From: Deltaproteobacteria bacterium
GTDB taxonomy: Bacteria; Desulfobacterota; Desulfomonilia; UBA1062
Direction: 5' to 3'
Length of the DNA stretch: 64,000 nt
Assembly: GCA_018434685.1 (NCBI GenBank)
Contig: JAHDOV010000003.1
Span: 432,401 to 496,400 of the forward strand
Part shown: piece after piece, positions 18,662-26,570 of the stretch
How positions within the stretch are numbered: position 1 is the stretch's first letter
How the letters are laid out: the number at the start of each line of letters is the position of its first letter
Notes under the pieces: generated by a model
Databases searched by the model: none
What the model was told of the DNA's origin: nothing
What the model saw: only the letters and a program-made list of their open reading frames with translations
Made by a program: the position numbers and the translations under genes

Positions 18662-19060
18662 TCATATCCCTGCCTGGGCAGCGAGCAGTTCTCCCCGGTC
18701 ACGGTCGATCAATTCGCTGATGGTCTGCTTGAGCACGGTGAAGTCCGGGGATTTCAGGACATAGGCATCCGCAGCCATGGCCAGCGGGTTGTCTCGATAA
18801 CTCGAGTAGGCAGAGTGAATGATGAGCGGTGTGTCGATCCTCGATTTAATGATGTGCCCCAGGGCGTCCAGGCCGTCCATTTTGGGCATGCGGATGTCCA
18901 TGATAATGAGATCGGGCACGGATACATCGCCTTCCAGCAGAAAAGAAAGGGCCTCCCTGCCGTTAGATGCGATAGAGACGTCATACCCGTCGTCAGCGAG
19001 CTCTTCCCTGATGAGGAACTGCAGATGAGTATCATCTTCCACCAGTAATATTTTTTTCAC
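18662..19060 (-). CDS. Single-domain response regulator
   Basis: The 132-residue product is a receiver domain with no output domain. It has the acidic pair Asp9/Asp10 (VEDD), the phospho-acceptor Asp55 (IIMDIRMPKMDG), Ser83 and Lys103 in the usual switch positions. GTG at 19060 is chosen as start because a strong AAAGGAGGTG lies just upstream; the open frame extends further without support. Single-domain receivers act through protein contacts, as in CheY-type or phosphorelay signalling. No histidine kinase is encoded nearby, so its partner is elsewhere. Confidence 0.9.
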   Translation of the reverse strand: MKKILLVEDDTHLQFLIREELADDGYDVSIASNGREALSFLLEGDVSVPDLIIMDIRMPKMDGLDALGHIIKSRIDTPLIIHSAYSSYRDNPLAMAADAYVLKSPDFTVLKQTISELIDRDRGELLAAQAGI

Positions 19061-19709
19061 GGTAACACCTCCTTTGTAATCCTCTGTGCATCCCATGAAC
19101 CCAATACTGCAGCAGCAGGTTTCCCGGCAGTACGTACGTTCGCATGATAAGTACCCCGATATCTGCAGAAATGATGCCAAGCAGGCATGAAGAAATAAAA
19201 GCCGTTATATCGAGCAGATATGCCATATCCCGACAGGATCGTTCCTGAGATTTGCCGGTTAATGGATCATATCGTCAATAGATTGACATTTCGGTGGGCA
19301 TCAATGGTTCCGATAGAACGGTCTGCTGATTGAGGGACCTTGGTGAGTCCGTGTAAGAAAAAGCTTACACAGGATGTGAAAAAGAACCGACATGATAATC
19401 ATCGATCGTCCGATATACTCACGATGAGATATCTGCGATAAACATCATAACGCCAGAAGATAGAAACCATACAGACAAAAACGGCACCAACTCTTCTGGC
19501 ACTTATTATTTCAGCCCTGTCAGATACAGTCAGTTACGGTCGAAGAGGCTCATAAATCCTAGCAGATCTCATGAGCCTCCTTCCATATTCGTTTCCCCAT
19601 GATCACACTAGGCGCAGGACGTTGCATCGCGTCAGCGAGTTCCTTCCCCGGGATACAACCCTGGTAACCAGTTCAGGCAGCGCACTGGTTACCGCCGGTA
19701 CTTTCGGGG
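19061..19709 (+). other. 649-bp non-coding region with four inverted repeats
   Basis: No credible protein-coding frame was seen. Four perfect inverted repeats of unrelated sequence occur in order: GTGTAAG/CTTACAC (19351-19370), GCCAGAAGA/TCTTCTGGC (19452-19500), GAGGCTCAT/ATGAGCCTC (19545-19579) and GGTAACCAGT/ACTGGTTACC (19663-19693). The last could end transcripts of the LpxH-like gene, although no T-run follows. The region could hold a structured RNA; it does not match tmRNA, SRP RNA or RNase P RNA signatures known to me. Confidence 0.5.
19663..19693. repeat. 10-bp perfect inverted repeat downstream of the LpxH-like gene
   Basis: GGTAACCAGT (19663-19672) and ACTGGTTACC (19684-19693) are exact complements around an 11-base loop. 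The hairpin lies 17 bases beyond the stop of the minus-strand hydrolase gene. Without a T-run it is an uncertain terminator. Confidence 0.6.
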
Positions 19710-20396
19710 CTACTGCTCGTCGGTTTCAGTACTGAATCGAGGACCCTGTTCATCCCAGATGAGCCACTGCCCGGTATCGAAGAATGGCGGCAGCACGATG
19801 AGGCCGCTGCTCAAGAATGGCCGGTGCAGATGACCGCAGATCACGGTGTTCACCCCTCGTTTGAGGGCGATAGCGGGGTCGATGCGGGCAACAGGAGGGC
19901 GGATGGCCCGCGAGGTCTTCACGAGAAAGCGGGCGCAACGCTCTTTGATCCCTGCGGGAAGCCGCCGGTCCATGTATGCCAGGAGCGGCCAGCCATAGCG
20001 ATGGAGGACCCTGAATCCCCGGTCAGCGTCTGTGAGGGTGTGCCCATGGGCGATAAGGACCTTTCTATCAAAGAGCGACAGGTAGTGTTCCTCTTCATGA
20101 ATGATATGAATGGGACCTGTGCGGCTATTCCTGATGAGGAAATCCCGATTGCCTGCCATGAGGTGGATCTGCGGCGATCCGAGAGCTTCCAGAACAGCTC
20201 CTGCCCGGGATTCGATGCCGCTGTACCAGTAATCGAACAGATCCCCCAGGACATAGATCTGCGACGCCTGTTCTTTTACCCTGGTGAGCCAGGTGACGAA
20301 GCGATGGGAATCCTCGATCACCCCTGGCCTGATATGAATATCCGCAACAAATACATGCACTGTGAGGATAAAAACAGAAGTCTCTTGATATATCAA
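19710..20396 (-). CDS. LpxH-like UDP-2,3-diacylglucosamine hydrolase / metallophosphoesterase
   Basis: The 228-residue product has the calcineurin-like metal motifs in order: VADIHI, YVLGDLFDYW, GNRDFLI, AHGHTLT and CGHLHRP. The GDLFDYW and GNRDF forms and the length fit LpxH, which cleaves UDP-2,3-diacylglucosamine to lipid X in lipid A synthesis at the inner membrane. The first motif is DIH rather than the more usual DLH. The TTG at 20396 is the start because AAAGGAATAAC precedes it with good spacing. It is divergent from the M23 peptidase gene, 26 bases away. A related phosphoesterase cannot be excluded. Confidence 0.82.
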   Translation of the reverse strand: MIYQETSVFILTVHVFVADIHIRPGVIEDSHRFVTWLTRVKEQASQIYVLGDLFDYWYSGIESRAGAVLEALGSPQIHLMAGNRDFLIRNSRTGPIHIIHEEEHYLSLFDRKVLIAHGHTLTDADRGFRVLHRYGWPLLAYMDRRLPAGIKERCARFLVKTSRAIRPPVARIDPAIALKRGVNTVICGHLHRPFLSSGLIVLPPFFDTGQWLIWDEQGPRFSTETDEQ

Positions 20397-20422
20397 GTTA
20401 TTCCTTTTATAAAACGAAAATC

Positions 20423-22045
20423 ATGAGCATGACCGGCAAGACCGACCCCTGGAAAGTGAGCACCATCATACTGGCTCTCCTGTTGTTAGCCTGTTTTTCC
20501 TGGTACTTTCTCAAGGAGTATCAGGGCGTTGACGAGGCAGAAACGGCCCCGGTCCATGTGGCGGAGCCCGATCAGGAATATGCCCCGATCGTCCCCCCGG
20601 AAACCGAGCTGCCCTTGCAGGCCGAACCGATAAGAAAGACCTCGACCGTGGACAAGGGGGATACCTTCTACAATATCCTCCAGGAAAACGGCATTGCGCA
20701 GCGTCAGGCCTACGATATTCTCTTTGCGGCAAAGGATATCTTCGACCTGTCAAAGATGCTTCCGGGGCATGAACTGGTCCTGGTCTTCTCGCCGCAGGAC
20801 CAGAGTCTGGTGGAACTGGATTACGAGATATCCGATCTCAACCGGCTTGCCGTCTCCGTAAACGGAGATGATATCCAGGTGCAGATGATTCAGGTGGAAC
20901 GGATTCTCCAGTCCTCATACAGCGGAGTCGTCAAACAGATCGACTATACGGTGAACAAGGGCGACAACCTCTACGACATCCTGCAGGGCTGTGGAGTGGG
21001 AGATTACCAGATCGATCTCGCCGTGAAATCGGTGAAAAAGGTCTACAATCTTTCGGGTATCGTGCCCGGCAACACCCTGAGCATCTGGGTCACGGAAGAG
21101 TCGCCGGTCAGACTGGCCCGGCTGACCTATGAGATCGACGGTCTCAATTATCTGGAGTTAGTGCCGGAAGACGGGACGTTCAAGGCACAGAAGCACACCC
21201 TGGATGTGGAAGTTCGCTATGAACGGGCAGAGGGCTCCATAACGAGCAGCCTGTACGAATCAGCCGTCCAGGTAGGACTTTCTCCGGAGGTTGTCATGGC
21301 TCTCAGCGATATATTTGCCTGGGACATCAACTTTTTCACGGAGATCCGGCAGGGTGATACCTATACGGTATTGTATGAAAAGTACTATGTCCAGGATAAG
21401 TTCAAGGGATATGGCCGGGTGATGGCTGCCCGGTTCATGAACCAGGGAGAGGAACACGTGGCCGTCTATTTTGACGATGGGGAAGGCTCTAGGGGCTACT
21501 ACGATGACCAGGGCAAACCCATCCAGAAGCTCTTTCTCAAGGCCCCGCTGAATTACCGGCGCATATCCTCGGGATTTACCCATAGCAGGATGCACCCGGT
21601 GTATCACGTGAGAAGACCCCACCTGGGTGTAGATTACGCCGCACCCACGGGTACCCCGGTGGTTGCTCTCGGGAATGGAAAGGTGATCTTCAAAGGGTGG
21701 TCCAACGGCTTCGGGAAAAGCATCCAGATAAATCATCGGGCCGGATATGTCTCGTACTACGGCCACCTCTCTCGCTATGCCAAGGGGATTGACCAGGGCC
21801 GGCAGGTCGAACAGGGACAGGTGATCGGCTACGTTGGCCAGACCGGGGTTGCGACCGGACCGCACCTGGATTTCAGGGTGAGATATAATGGTACCTTCAT
21901 CAACCCGTTGAAGCTCAAGTCCGTGACGGGCCCGGCGCTGAAAGGAGCTGCCCTTGCCGGGTTCAAAGAGGTCGCACCAAAGAATCTTGCAATGCTCGAT
22001 GATCCCTCCTTGAATATTGCCGCAAAATTAAGTACAACTGAGTAA
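20423..22045 (+). CDS. M23-family cell-wall endopeptidase (MepM-like)
   Basis: The 540-residue product has an N-terminal membrane anchor (about residues 12-30), a proline-rich linker and a C-terminal LytM/M23 domain. The zinc and catalytic residues are visible: His400 and Asp404 (HLGVD), His448 (YGHLS) and His481 (GPHLDF). Three regions around residues 77-87, 178-188 and 309-317 share a KGD(T/N)-Y pattern like LysM/OapA or Csd3 N-domain modules. This is the layout of MepM/YebA-type DD-endopeptidases, which cut peptidoglycan cross-links in the periplasm. It is probably co-transcribed with the slipin gene 20 bases downstream. Confidence 0.9.
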   Translation: MSMTGKTDPWKVSTIILALLLLACFSWYFLKEYQGVDEAETAPVHVAEPDQEYAPIVPPETELPLQAEPIRKTSTVDKGDTFYNILQENGIAQRQAYDILFAAKDIFDLSKMLPGHELVLVFSPQDQSLVELDYEISDLNRLAVSVNGDDIQVQMIQVERILQSSYSGVVKQIDYTVNKGDNLYDILQGCGVGDYQIDLAVKSVKKVYNLSGIVPGNTLSIWVTEESPVRLARLTYEIDGLNYLELVPEDGTFKAQKHTLDVEVRYERAEGSITSSLYESAVQVGLSPEVVMALSDIFAWDINFFTEIRQGDTYTVLYEKYYVQDKFKGYGRVMAARFMNQGEEHVAVYFDDGEGSRGYYDDQGKPIQKLFLKAPLNYRRISSGFTHSRMHPVYHVRRPHLGVDYAAPTGTPVVALGNGKVIFKGWSNGFGKSIQINHRAGYVSYYGHLSRYAKGIDQGRQVEQGQVIGYVGQTGVATGPHLDFRVRYNGTFINPLKLKSVTGPALKGAALAGFKEVAPKNLAMLDDPSLNIAAKLSTTE

Positions 22046-22065
22046 TTCCCTAAAGGAGGTACGAT

Positions 22066-22812
22066 ATGGGAGGTTATGCGCTTATCACCATCGTCATCCT
22101 GATACTGCTGTTTCTCTTCTCGGCCATAAAGATCCTGAACGAGTATGAACGGGCGGTAGTATTCCGGCTCGGCCGTGTTCTCCCAAGCCCGAAAGGACCG
22201 GGGCTGATCATCATCATACCGCTGATCGACCGATATGTGCGCATCGGACTGCGTACCATTGTCCAGGATGTCCCTCCCCAGGATGTGATCACCAGAGACA
22301 ATGTGACCGTACAGGTCAATGCCGTGATCTATTTCAGGGTCATCGAACCGCTGAAATCCGTGATCGAGGTGGAAAACTATCTTTATGCCACCAGCCAGCT
22401 CTCCCAGACGACCCTGCGGTCGGTATGCGGCCAGGCCGAGCTTGATGAATTGCTCACAAACAGGGAGCAGATCAGTGCCCGCATACAAGGTATTCTTGAT
22501 CGCCAGACCGACCCGTGGGGGATCAAGGTCTCGGCCGTGGAACTCAAGCACATTGATCTGCCCGAAGAGATGCAGCGGGCAATGGCCAAACAGGCAGAGG
22601 CTGAACGGGAGAGACGGGCAAAGGTCATCAATGCAGAGGGTGAATTCCAGGCATCCCAGCGGCTCTTCGATGCTGCAGCGATTCTTGCAAAAGAACCTAT
22701 CGCCCTTCAGCTGAGATTCCTCCAGACCATACGGGAGATCTCCTCCGAAGGCTCGACCAATACGGTTATTCCCCTGCCCATAGATTTAATAGCACCCTTT
22801 CTGAAAAAATAG
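22066..22812 (+). CDS. SPFH-domain slipin (stomatin-like) protein
   Basis: The 248-residue product has one N-terminal membrane segment (residues 5-20) and an SPFH/band-7 domain ([31 protein letters not shown]), then a coiled-coil region rich in Ala, Glu and Arg, and ends at [11 protein letters not shown]. Slipins form membrane-bound oligomers and are thought to organise membrane microdomains or regulate proteases. Many are encoded with an NfeD partner, which is not seen here. The ribosome-binding site is strong (AAAGGAGGT). Confidence 0.9.
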   Translation: MGGYALITIVILILLFLFSAIKILNEYERAVVFRLGRVLPSPKGPGLIIIIPLIDRYVRIGLRTIVQDVPPQDVITRDNVTVQVNAVIYFRVIEPLKSVIEVENYLYATSQLSQTTLRSVCGQAELDELLTNREQISARIQGILDRQTDPWGIKVSAVELKHIDLPEEMQRAMAKQAEAERERRAKVINAEGEFQASQRLFDAAAILAKEPIALQLRFLQTIREISSEGSTNTVIPLPIDLIAPFLKK

Positions 22813-22830
22813 GATTCGTGAAAGGGTTGC

Positions 22831-23574
22831 ATGGACAGTATTACGAGCCGGCATAATCCTGTTTATAAATCGCTGGCAGCTGCGAAAAAGGACAAGGACC
22901 TCATGCCACTTGAGGGCCGCCGGCTGGTCGAGGATGCCCTCTTGCGGGGTATGGTGCCCAGGATGGCGGCCGTGACACCGGAATATATCGGCACAAACGG
23001 ACCGCCTGCCTTCCCTTGCGCAACCCTCGATGAGAGTCTTTTTGGGCACATTGCGGATACCGTGACCCCCCAGGGGATCATTGCCTTTTTCGATACACCC
23101 TGGGCGGATTTCTCCACTGCCAGGTCCTGCGAGAAGATACTCATTCTCGATGCGCTACAGGACCCGGGTAATGTAGGAACCATCATACGAACTGCAGAGG
23201 CATTCGGCTTTACCGCCGTAATCCTCACCCCAGGGACTGCCTCGCCGTTTTCTCCCAAGGCCATTCGATCGTCCATGGGATCATGCCTCGGGATGTGTAT
23301 TGCGAAGGCAGATCCGACCCGGCTGAAAACCCTGCCCCATAGGATTGTCAGCCTTGTTCTCCAGGGAGAATCAGTGCTTGAGCCTGCGCTTTTTGCAGGA
23401 AAGGTTGCCATATGCCTGGGACAGGAGGGTGCAGGGCTGAGCCGGGAGATTCTGGCGATGTCTCACAAAAGGGTATCCATTCCCATGAAAGGGCCCACCG
23501 AGTCGCTCAACGTGGCAGTTGCAGCGGGCATTGTCCTGGCATATGCCGGAGGTTGTTTAGGCTGTAGGCTATAG
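22831..23574 (+). CDS. TrmH/SpoU-family RNA 2'-O-methyltransferase
   Basis: The 247-residue product has an N-terminal substrate-binding part and the C-terminal SPOUT knot with the three classic motifs: LDALQDPGNVGTIIRTAEAFG, CLGQEGAGLS and IPMKGPTESLNVAVA. These identify the SpoU branch that methylates ribose 2'-OH in rRNA or tRNA. Which RNA (23S G2251 as in RlmB, tRNA or other) cannot be decided. It follows the slipin gene by 18 bases on the same strand. Confidence 0.9.
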   Translation: MDSITSRHNPVYKSLAAAKKDKDLMPLEGRRLVEDALLRGMVPRMAAVTPEYIGTNGPPAFPCATLDESLFGHIADTVTPQGIIAFFDTPWADFSTARSCEKILILDALQDPGNVGTIIRTAEAFGFTAVILTPGTASPFSPKAIRSSMGSCLGMCIAKADPTRLKTLPHRIVSLVLQGESVLEPALFAGKVAICLGQEGAGLSREILAMSHKRVSIPMKGPTESLNVAVAAGIVLAYAGGCLGCRL

Positions 23575-23656
23575 ACTGTTACAAAAAGATGGTGAGACGG
23601 GAAAAAAAGACAGTTCTCGGGAAAAACAATGAAGGGACTTGGCAGTGATCGCATTT

Positions 23657-23686
23657 CTGAAAGTACCCTAAGGGCATTTCTTTCAG
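23657..23686. terminator. Possible hairpin between convergent genes
   Basis: CTGAAAG and CTTTCAG flank a 16-base loop between the convergent RNA methyltransferase and cyclic-nucleotide-binding genes. A weak candidate for a shared terminator. Confidence 0.3.
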
Positions 23687-23705
23687 GGCATCTACAGCCT
23701 ATCTA

Positions 23706-24650
23706 TTAATCCTTGCCCAGGAGATCTATCCTGGCCCTGAGCACCTCGACATCGGTATTTGCCCGGGCAATGCCGGAGAAATTCCTGATGATGCTGCCCG
23801 GCTTGAGAAATCTCTTCTGGCGCGGACCCCCAGCACCGTCATAATCAACCTCGACGATGCCATGTTTTACGATCGTGACATCATCGGTATGGTCAAAGGG
23901 GATTTCCTCTCCCTTTAAGAACCGAACGCTGAAGAGATGGTCCTGGTAGAGGTCGAGCAGGGGGTCTGTTGTGAGGTCTTCCTGGGCCTTTTTCAGGGTC
24001 CGCTCATGATACAGCTGCTCCAGGGATTCTCTGAGACTGGCATATCTCTGAGCCACCTTCCGGAGATCATCCGCCGGGATCCTGATGAGGGTTGCCTTCG
24101 TGGCTGCCCTGACTGTTGCGGACCGTCTGTCATGGTAAAAGAACCCGAGCTCTCCAAAGAGATCCCCGGCTTTCAGGGTGGAAACAACGGCATTGTCCCT
24201 GATCGTCTCGAATGCCCCGGACAGGACGACATAGATATCCTCTCCCGGTTCATCCTGCCTCACGATGCGCTCCCCTCTGCGCGCAGGCACAAGCCGGATC
24301 ACGCCCAGGAGATCCAGGAACGCCTCACGGGGTAATCCGGCCAGGAAAGGGATCTGATCCTTCCTGAGGTCCCTGCAACAGGCATCGTATTCCTGCTGTG
24401 CATCGCCATGCAGCCCCATGGACTGATAGAGCCGTATCAGCAGTTCCCACAGCCTCGGCAGAGGACCGAGCGCGGTCTTTGCGTCCTTTGCCGCAGCAAG
24501 GGCCTTGAAAGGCATCTGGTGGGAGAGATAGTGCCTGATGCACGTCTCAAACAGTTTCATCGCCTGCTCCACCTCTCCCCTCTCTGCGGCTTTTTCTGCC
24601 TGTCTGAGCAGATCCCTCGGGGCATTGCCTGTCGGTTTAGTGCGGTTCAT
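23706..24650 (-). CDS. Cyclic-nucleotide-binding domain protein with helical N-terminus
   Basis: The 314-residue product has an alpha-helical, possibly TPR-like, N-terminal part (residues 10-95). A CRP-type cyclic nucleotide-binding domain follows, with GERIVRQDEPGEDIYVVLSGAFE, then GDLFGELGFFYHDRRSATVRA, the phosphate-binding cassette. No helix-turn-helix follows, so it is not a standard CRP regulator. The C-terminal part has a short second beta-rich segment (IPFDHTDDVTIVKHGIVEVDY) that could be a degenerate second domain. The ATG at 24650 is chosen because GGGAGG precedes it by five bases. The ligand and output are unknown. Confidence 0.82.
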   Translation of the reverse strand: MNRTKPTGNAPRDLLRQAEKAAERGEVEQAMKLFETCIRHYLSHQMPFKALAAAKDAKTALGPLPRLWELLIRLYQSMGLHGDAQQEYDACCRDLRKDQIPFLAGLPREAFLDLLGVIRLVPARRGERIVRQDEPGEDIYVVLSGAFETIRDNAVVSTLKAGDLFGELGFFYHDRRSATVRAATKATLIRIPADDLRKVAQRYASLRESLEQLYHERTLKKAQEDLTTDPLLDLYQDHLFSVRFLKGEEIPFDHTDDVTIVKHGIVEVDYDGAGGPRQKRFLKPGSIIRNFSGIARANTDVEVLRARIDLLGKD

Positions 24651-24801
24651 AAACACCTCCCTTATAAGATGACATAGAGGTCCGCAGACTCACCGGTGCG
24701 GCGGTGGGACAAAGGGGTGTTCGTCGTGGACCTGACCTCTCGTATTCCTCACTGCATCAATAGTACATAACAACCGGCCGCCCAAAAGGCATCGCGGACG
24801 T

Positions 24802-25845
24802 CTATATACAATGTTCTTTCACGAAGCGGGCAATATGATAGCTCGCCCTGCCGTCTCCGAAGGGGTTTGTCGAGTCGAACCCGACCGCATGCATCATCTC
24901 TGTGGCGGCATGGTACAGGATATCCGGATCTGTGGCGATGATCCTGTTTGCCCCTGCCTGAACGGTTTCGGGCCATTCGGTGGTGTCTCTGACGGTTACA
25001 CACGGGCTCTTCAGGAGGAAGGCCTCTTTCTGGACCCCACCCGAGTCGGTGATGATGCACCGGGCGTCTCTGATCATGGCGAGCATCTGGAGATAGCTGA
25101 CCGGTTCAACGATGGTGATCCCGTGCGCGGGGTTTCTCAGCAGGTCGGGATACATGTTCAGGGTCCTCGGGTGCACCGGGAATATGACCGGGATATCGCG
25201 GGACAGCAGTTCGAGCCCCTTTAAAATGGCCATGAACCGCTCCGCGTTGTTCGTGTTCTCGGCACGGTGTATGGTCGTGAGGATAAAGGGCTGCGTATAG
25301 GGATGAGCGGTGGGCGTCCGGGAAAACCTGATCAGGGCGTCATACATGACATCCCCGCTCAATATCCCTGTTATCCCCTCGGCCTTCAAGAGATCCTGGG
25401 CATTCTTCGTCGGGCAGAAGTGGTAGTGGGATACATGGTCGGTGAGTACGCGGTTGATCTCCTCGGGCATACTCCTGTCGAAACTGCGGACACCGGCCTC
25501 CACATGCCCCACCGGTATCTGGAGCTTGGCGGCACACAAGGCGCCTGCCAGGGTGGAGTTGGTATCCCCGTAGACGAGAACGAGTGACGGGTTCTCCGCA
25601 ACGAGGACCTCTTCGATCCCTTCGAGCATCATGGCGGTCTGCCGGGCATGACTGCCGGAGCCGATACCGAGATGGTAGTCCGGCTCTTTCAGGCCCAGGG
25701 TCTGGAAATGCATATCCGACATGCAATAGTCGTAGTGCTGACCGGTATGCACTACCCTGTACGGGACATGCAGTTCCTCGAAGGCCTGAGTTACCGGAGC
25801 CAGCTTGATAAACTGGGGACGTGCGCCCACAATGTGTATAACCAT
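24802..25845 (-). CDS. wecB: UDP-N-acetylglucosamine 2-epimerase (non-hydrolysing)
   Basis: The product (about 347 residues) shows the GT-B fold signature of the WecB family: VGARPQFIKLAP at the N-terminus, HTGQHYD, GDTNSTLAGALCA, GHVEAGVRSFDRSMPEEINR, HRAENT and ITDSGGVQKEA. It interconverts UDP-GlcNAc and UDP-ManNAc for surface polysaccharides. The ATG at 25845 (MVIHIVGARPQ) gives the family N-terminus; ATGs and other starts to 25890 are possible and no strong ribosome-binding site decides. The gene is isolated from the other polysaccharide genes in the window (43-52 kb, 62.7 kb). Confidence 0.92.
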   Translation of the reverse strand: MVIHIVGARPQFIKLAPVTQAFEELHVPYRVVHTGQHYDYCMSDMHFQTLGLKEPDYHLGIGSGSHARQTAMMLEGIEEVLVAENPSLVLVYGDTNSTLAGALCAAKLQIPVGHVEAGVRSFDRSMPEEINRVLTDHVSHYHFCPTKNAQDLLKAEGITGILSGDVMYDALIRFSRTPTAHPYTQPFILTTIHRAENTNNAERFMAILKGLELLSRDIPVIFPVHPRTLNMYPDLLRNPAHGITIVEPVSYLQMLAMIRDARCIITDSGGVQKEAFLLKSPCVTVRDTTEWPETVQAGANRIIATDPDILYHAATEMMHAVGFDSTNPFGDGRASYHIARFVKEHCI

Positions 25846-26047
25846 ACTAGGATACATATGTATCTTCAAGATGACGGGTCTTGTCAACAACCTATTTCAC
25901 ATCCGCCGGATGTACCTTTCTCCGCTGTTCTCGCGAGGGTAAACCGGATAGTCAGGGCTGCACCGGACAAGACCGATGTGTCTCGAGGGGGGAAGGGGGG
26001 GTCCCGGGTCGTCATCGTGCTTCACAGGTCTGCCGGGCGGGGCAGGG

Positions 26048-26563
26048 CTACATCCTGACTACGATGCACTCCTGCTGCAACTGCGAAGACAGCTTCTTCC
26101 GGTACCTCTCTGCAGAGGCCTTCGAGGTAAAACTGCCCCACCGCACCATAGACCAGTCGCCCTTGTTGATCACCTTGCACTGGAGGTGGTTTTTTTCCTG
26201 GAGATGGCTTGCAAAGTCCTGCGCCTTCTTGAGGGATTTGAATGCACCTATCTGAATGCTGTAGGCGTTTTCGCCCGAGGCATCCTCTTTATCCTGGAGC
26301 AGGAGGATATCCCAGTAGGAATACTCGAAGGCGCTGGCTGTGCTCTTTGGGGCCTTGGTCTCGGATTCCTGCGACGAGGTGGTTTCCCTCTCCTGGGTGA
26401 CGAGGTTCGTCCATTGGCTGTGGAACGGATCGTAAGAGAAGTCAGACCGGTCACTGACCGTGGAGAACAAGAGGCTGGCCCCGGCAAGGATGCCGAGCGA
26501 GAGAAAGAGCAGGCCAATGTTTTTAGCGAGAGACTGCTTTTTCTGGTGCCTCTTTTTTACCAT
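26048..26563 (-). CDS. SPOR-domain membrane protein
   Basis: The 171-residue product has a basic N-terminus, one transmembrane segment (about residues 15-35), a Ser/Thr-rich linker and a C-terminal SPOR domain (YSIQIGAFKSLKKAQDFASHL, then MVRWGSFTSKASAERY). SPOR domains bind denuded septal peptidoglycan, so a role at the division site in the periplasm is likely. It begins seven bases after argS and is probably co-transcribed with it. Confidence 0.9.
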   Translation of the reverse strand: MVKKRHQKKQSLAKNIGLLFLSLGILAGASLLFSTVSDRSDFSYDPFHSQWTNLVTQERETTSSQESETKAPKSTASAFEYSYWDILLLQDKEDASGENAYSIQIGAFKSLKKAQDFASHLQEKNHLQCKVINKGDWSMVRWGSFTSKASAERYRKKLSSQLQQECIVVRM

Positions 26564-26570
26564 AGATCCC

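Noticed and set aside
19061..19180. N-terminal extension of the response regulator
   Set aside because: A strong ribosome-binding site precedes the GTG at 19060 and the extension is cysteine-rich and unlike receivers.
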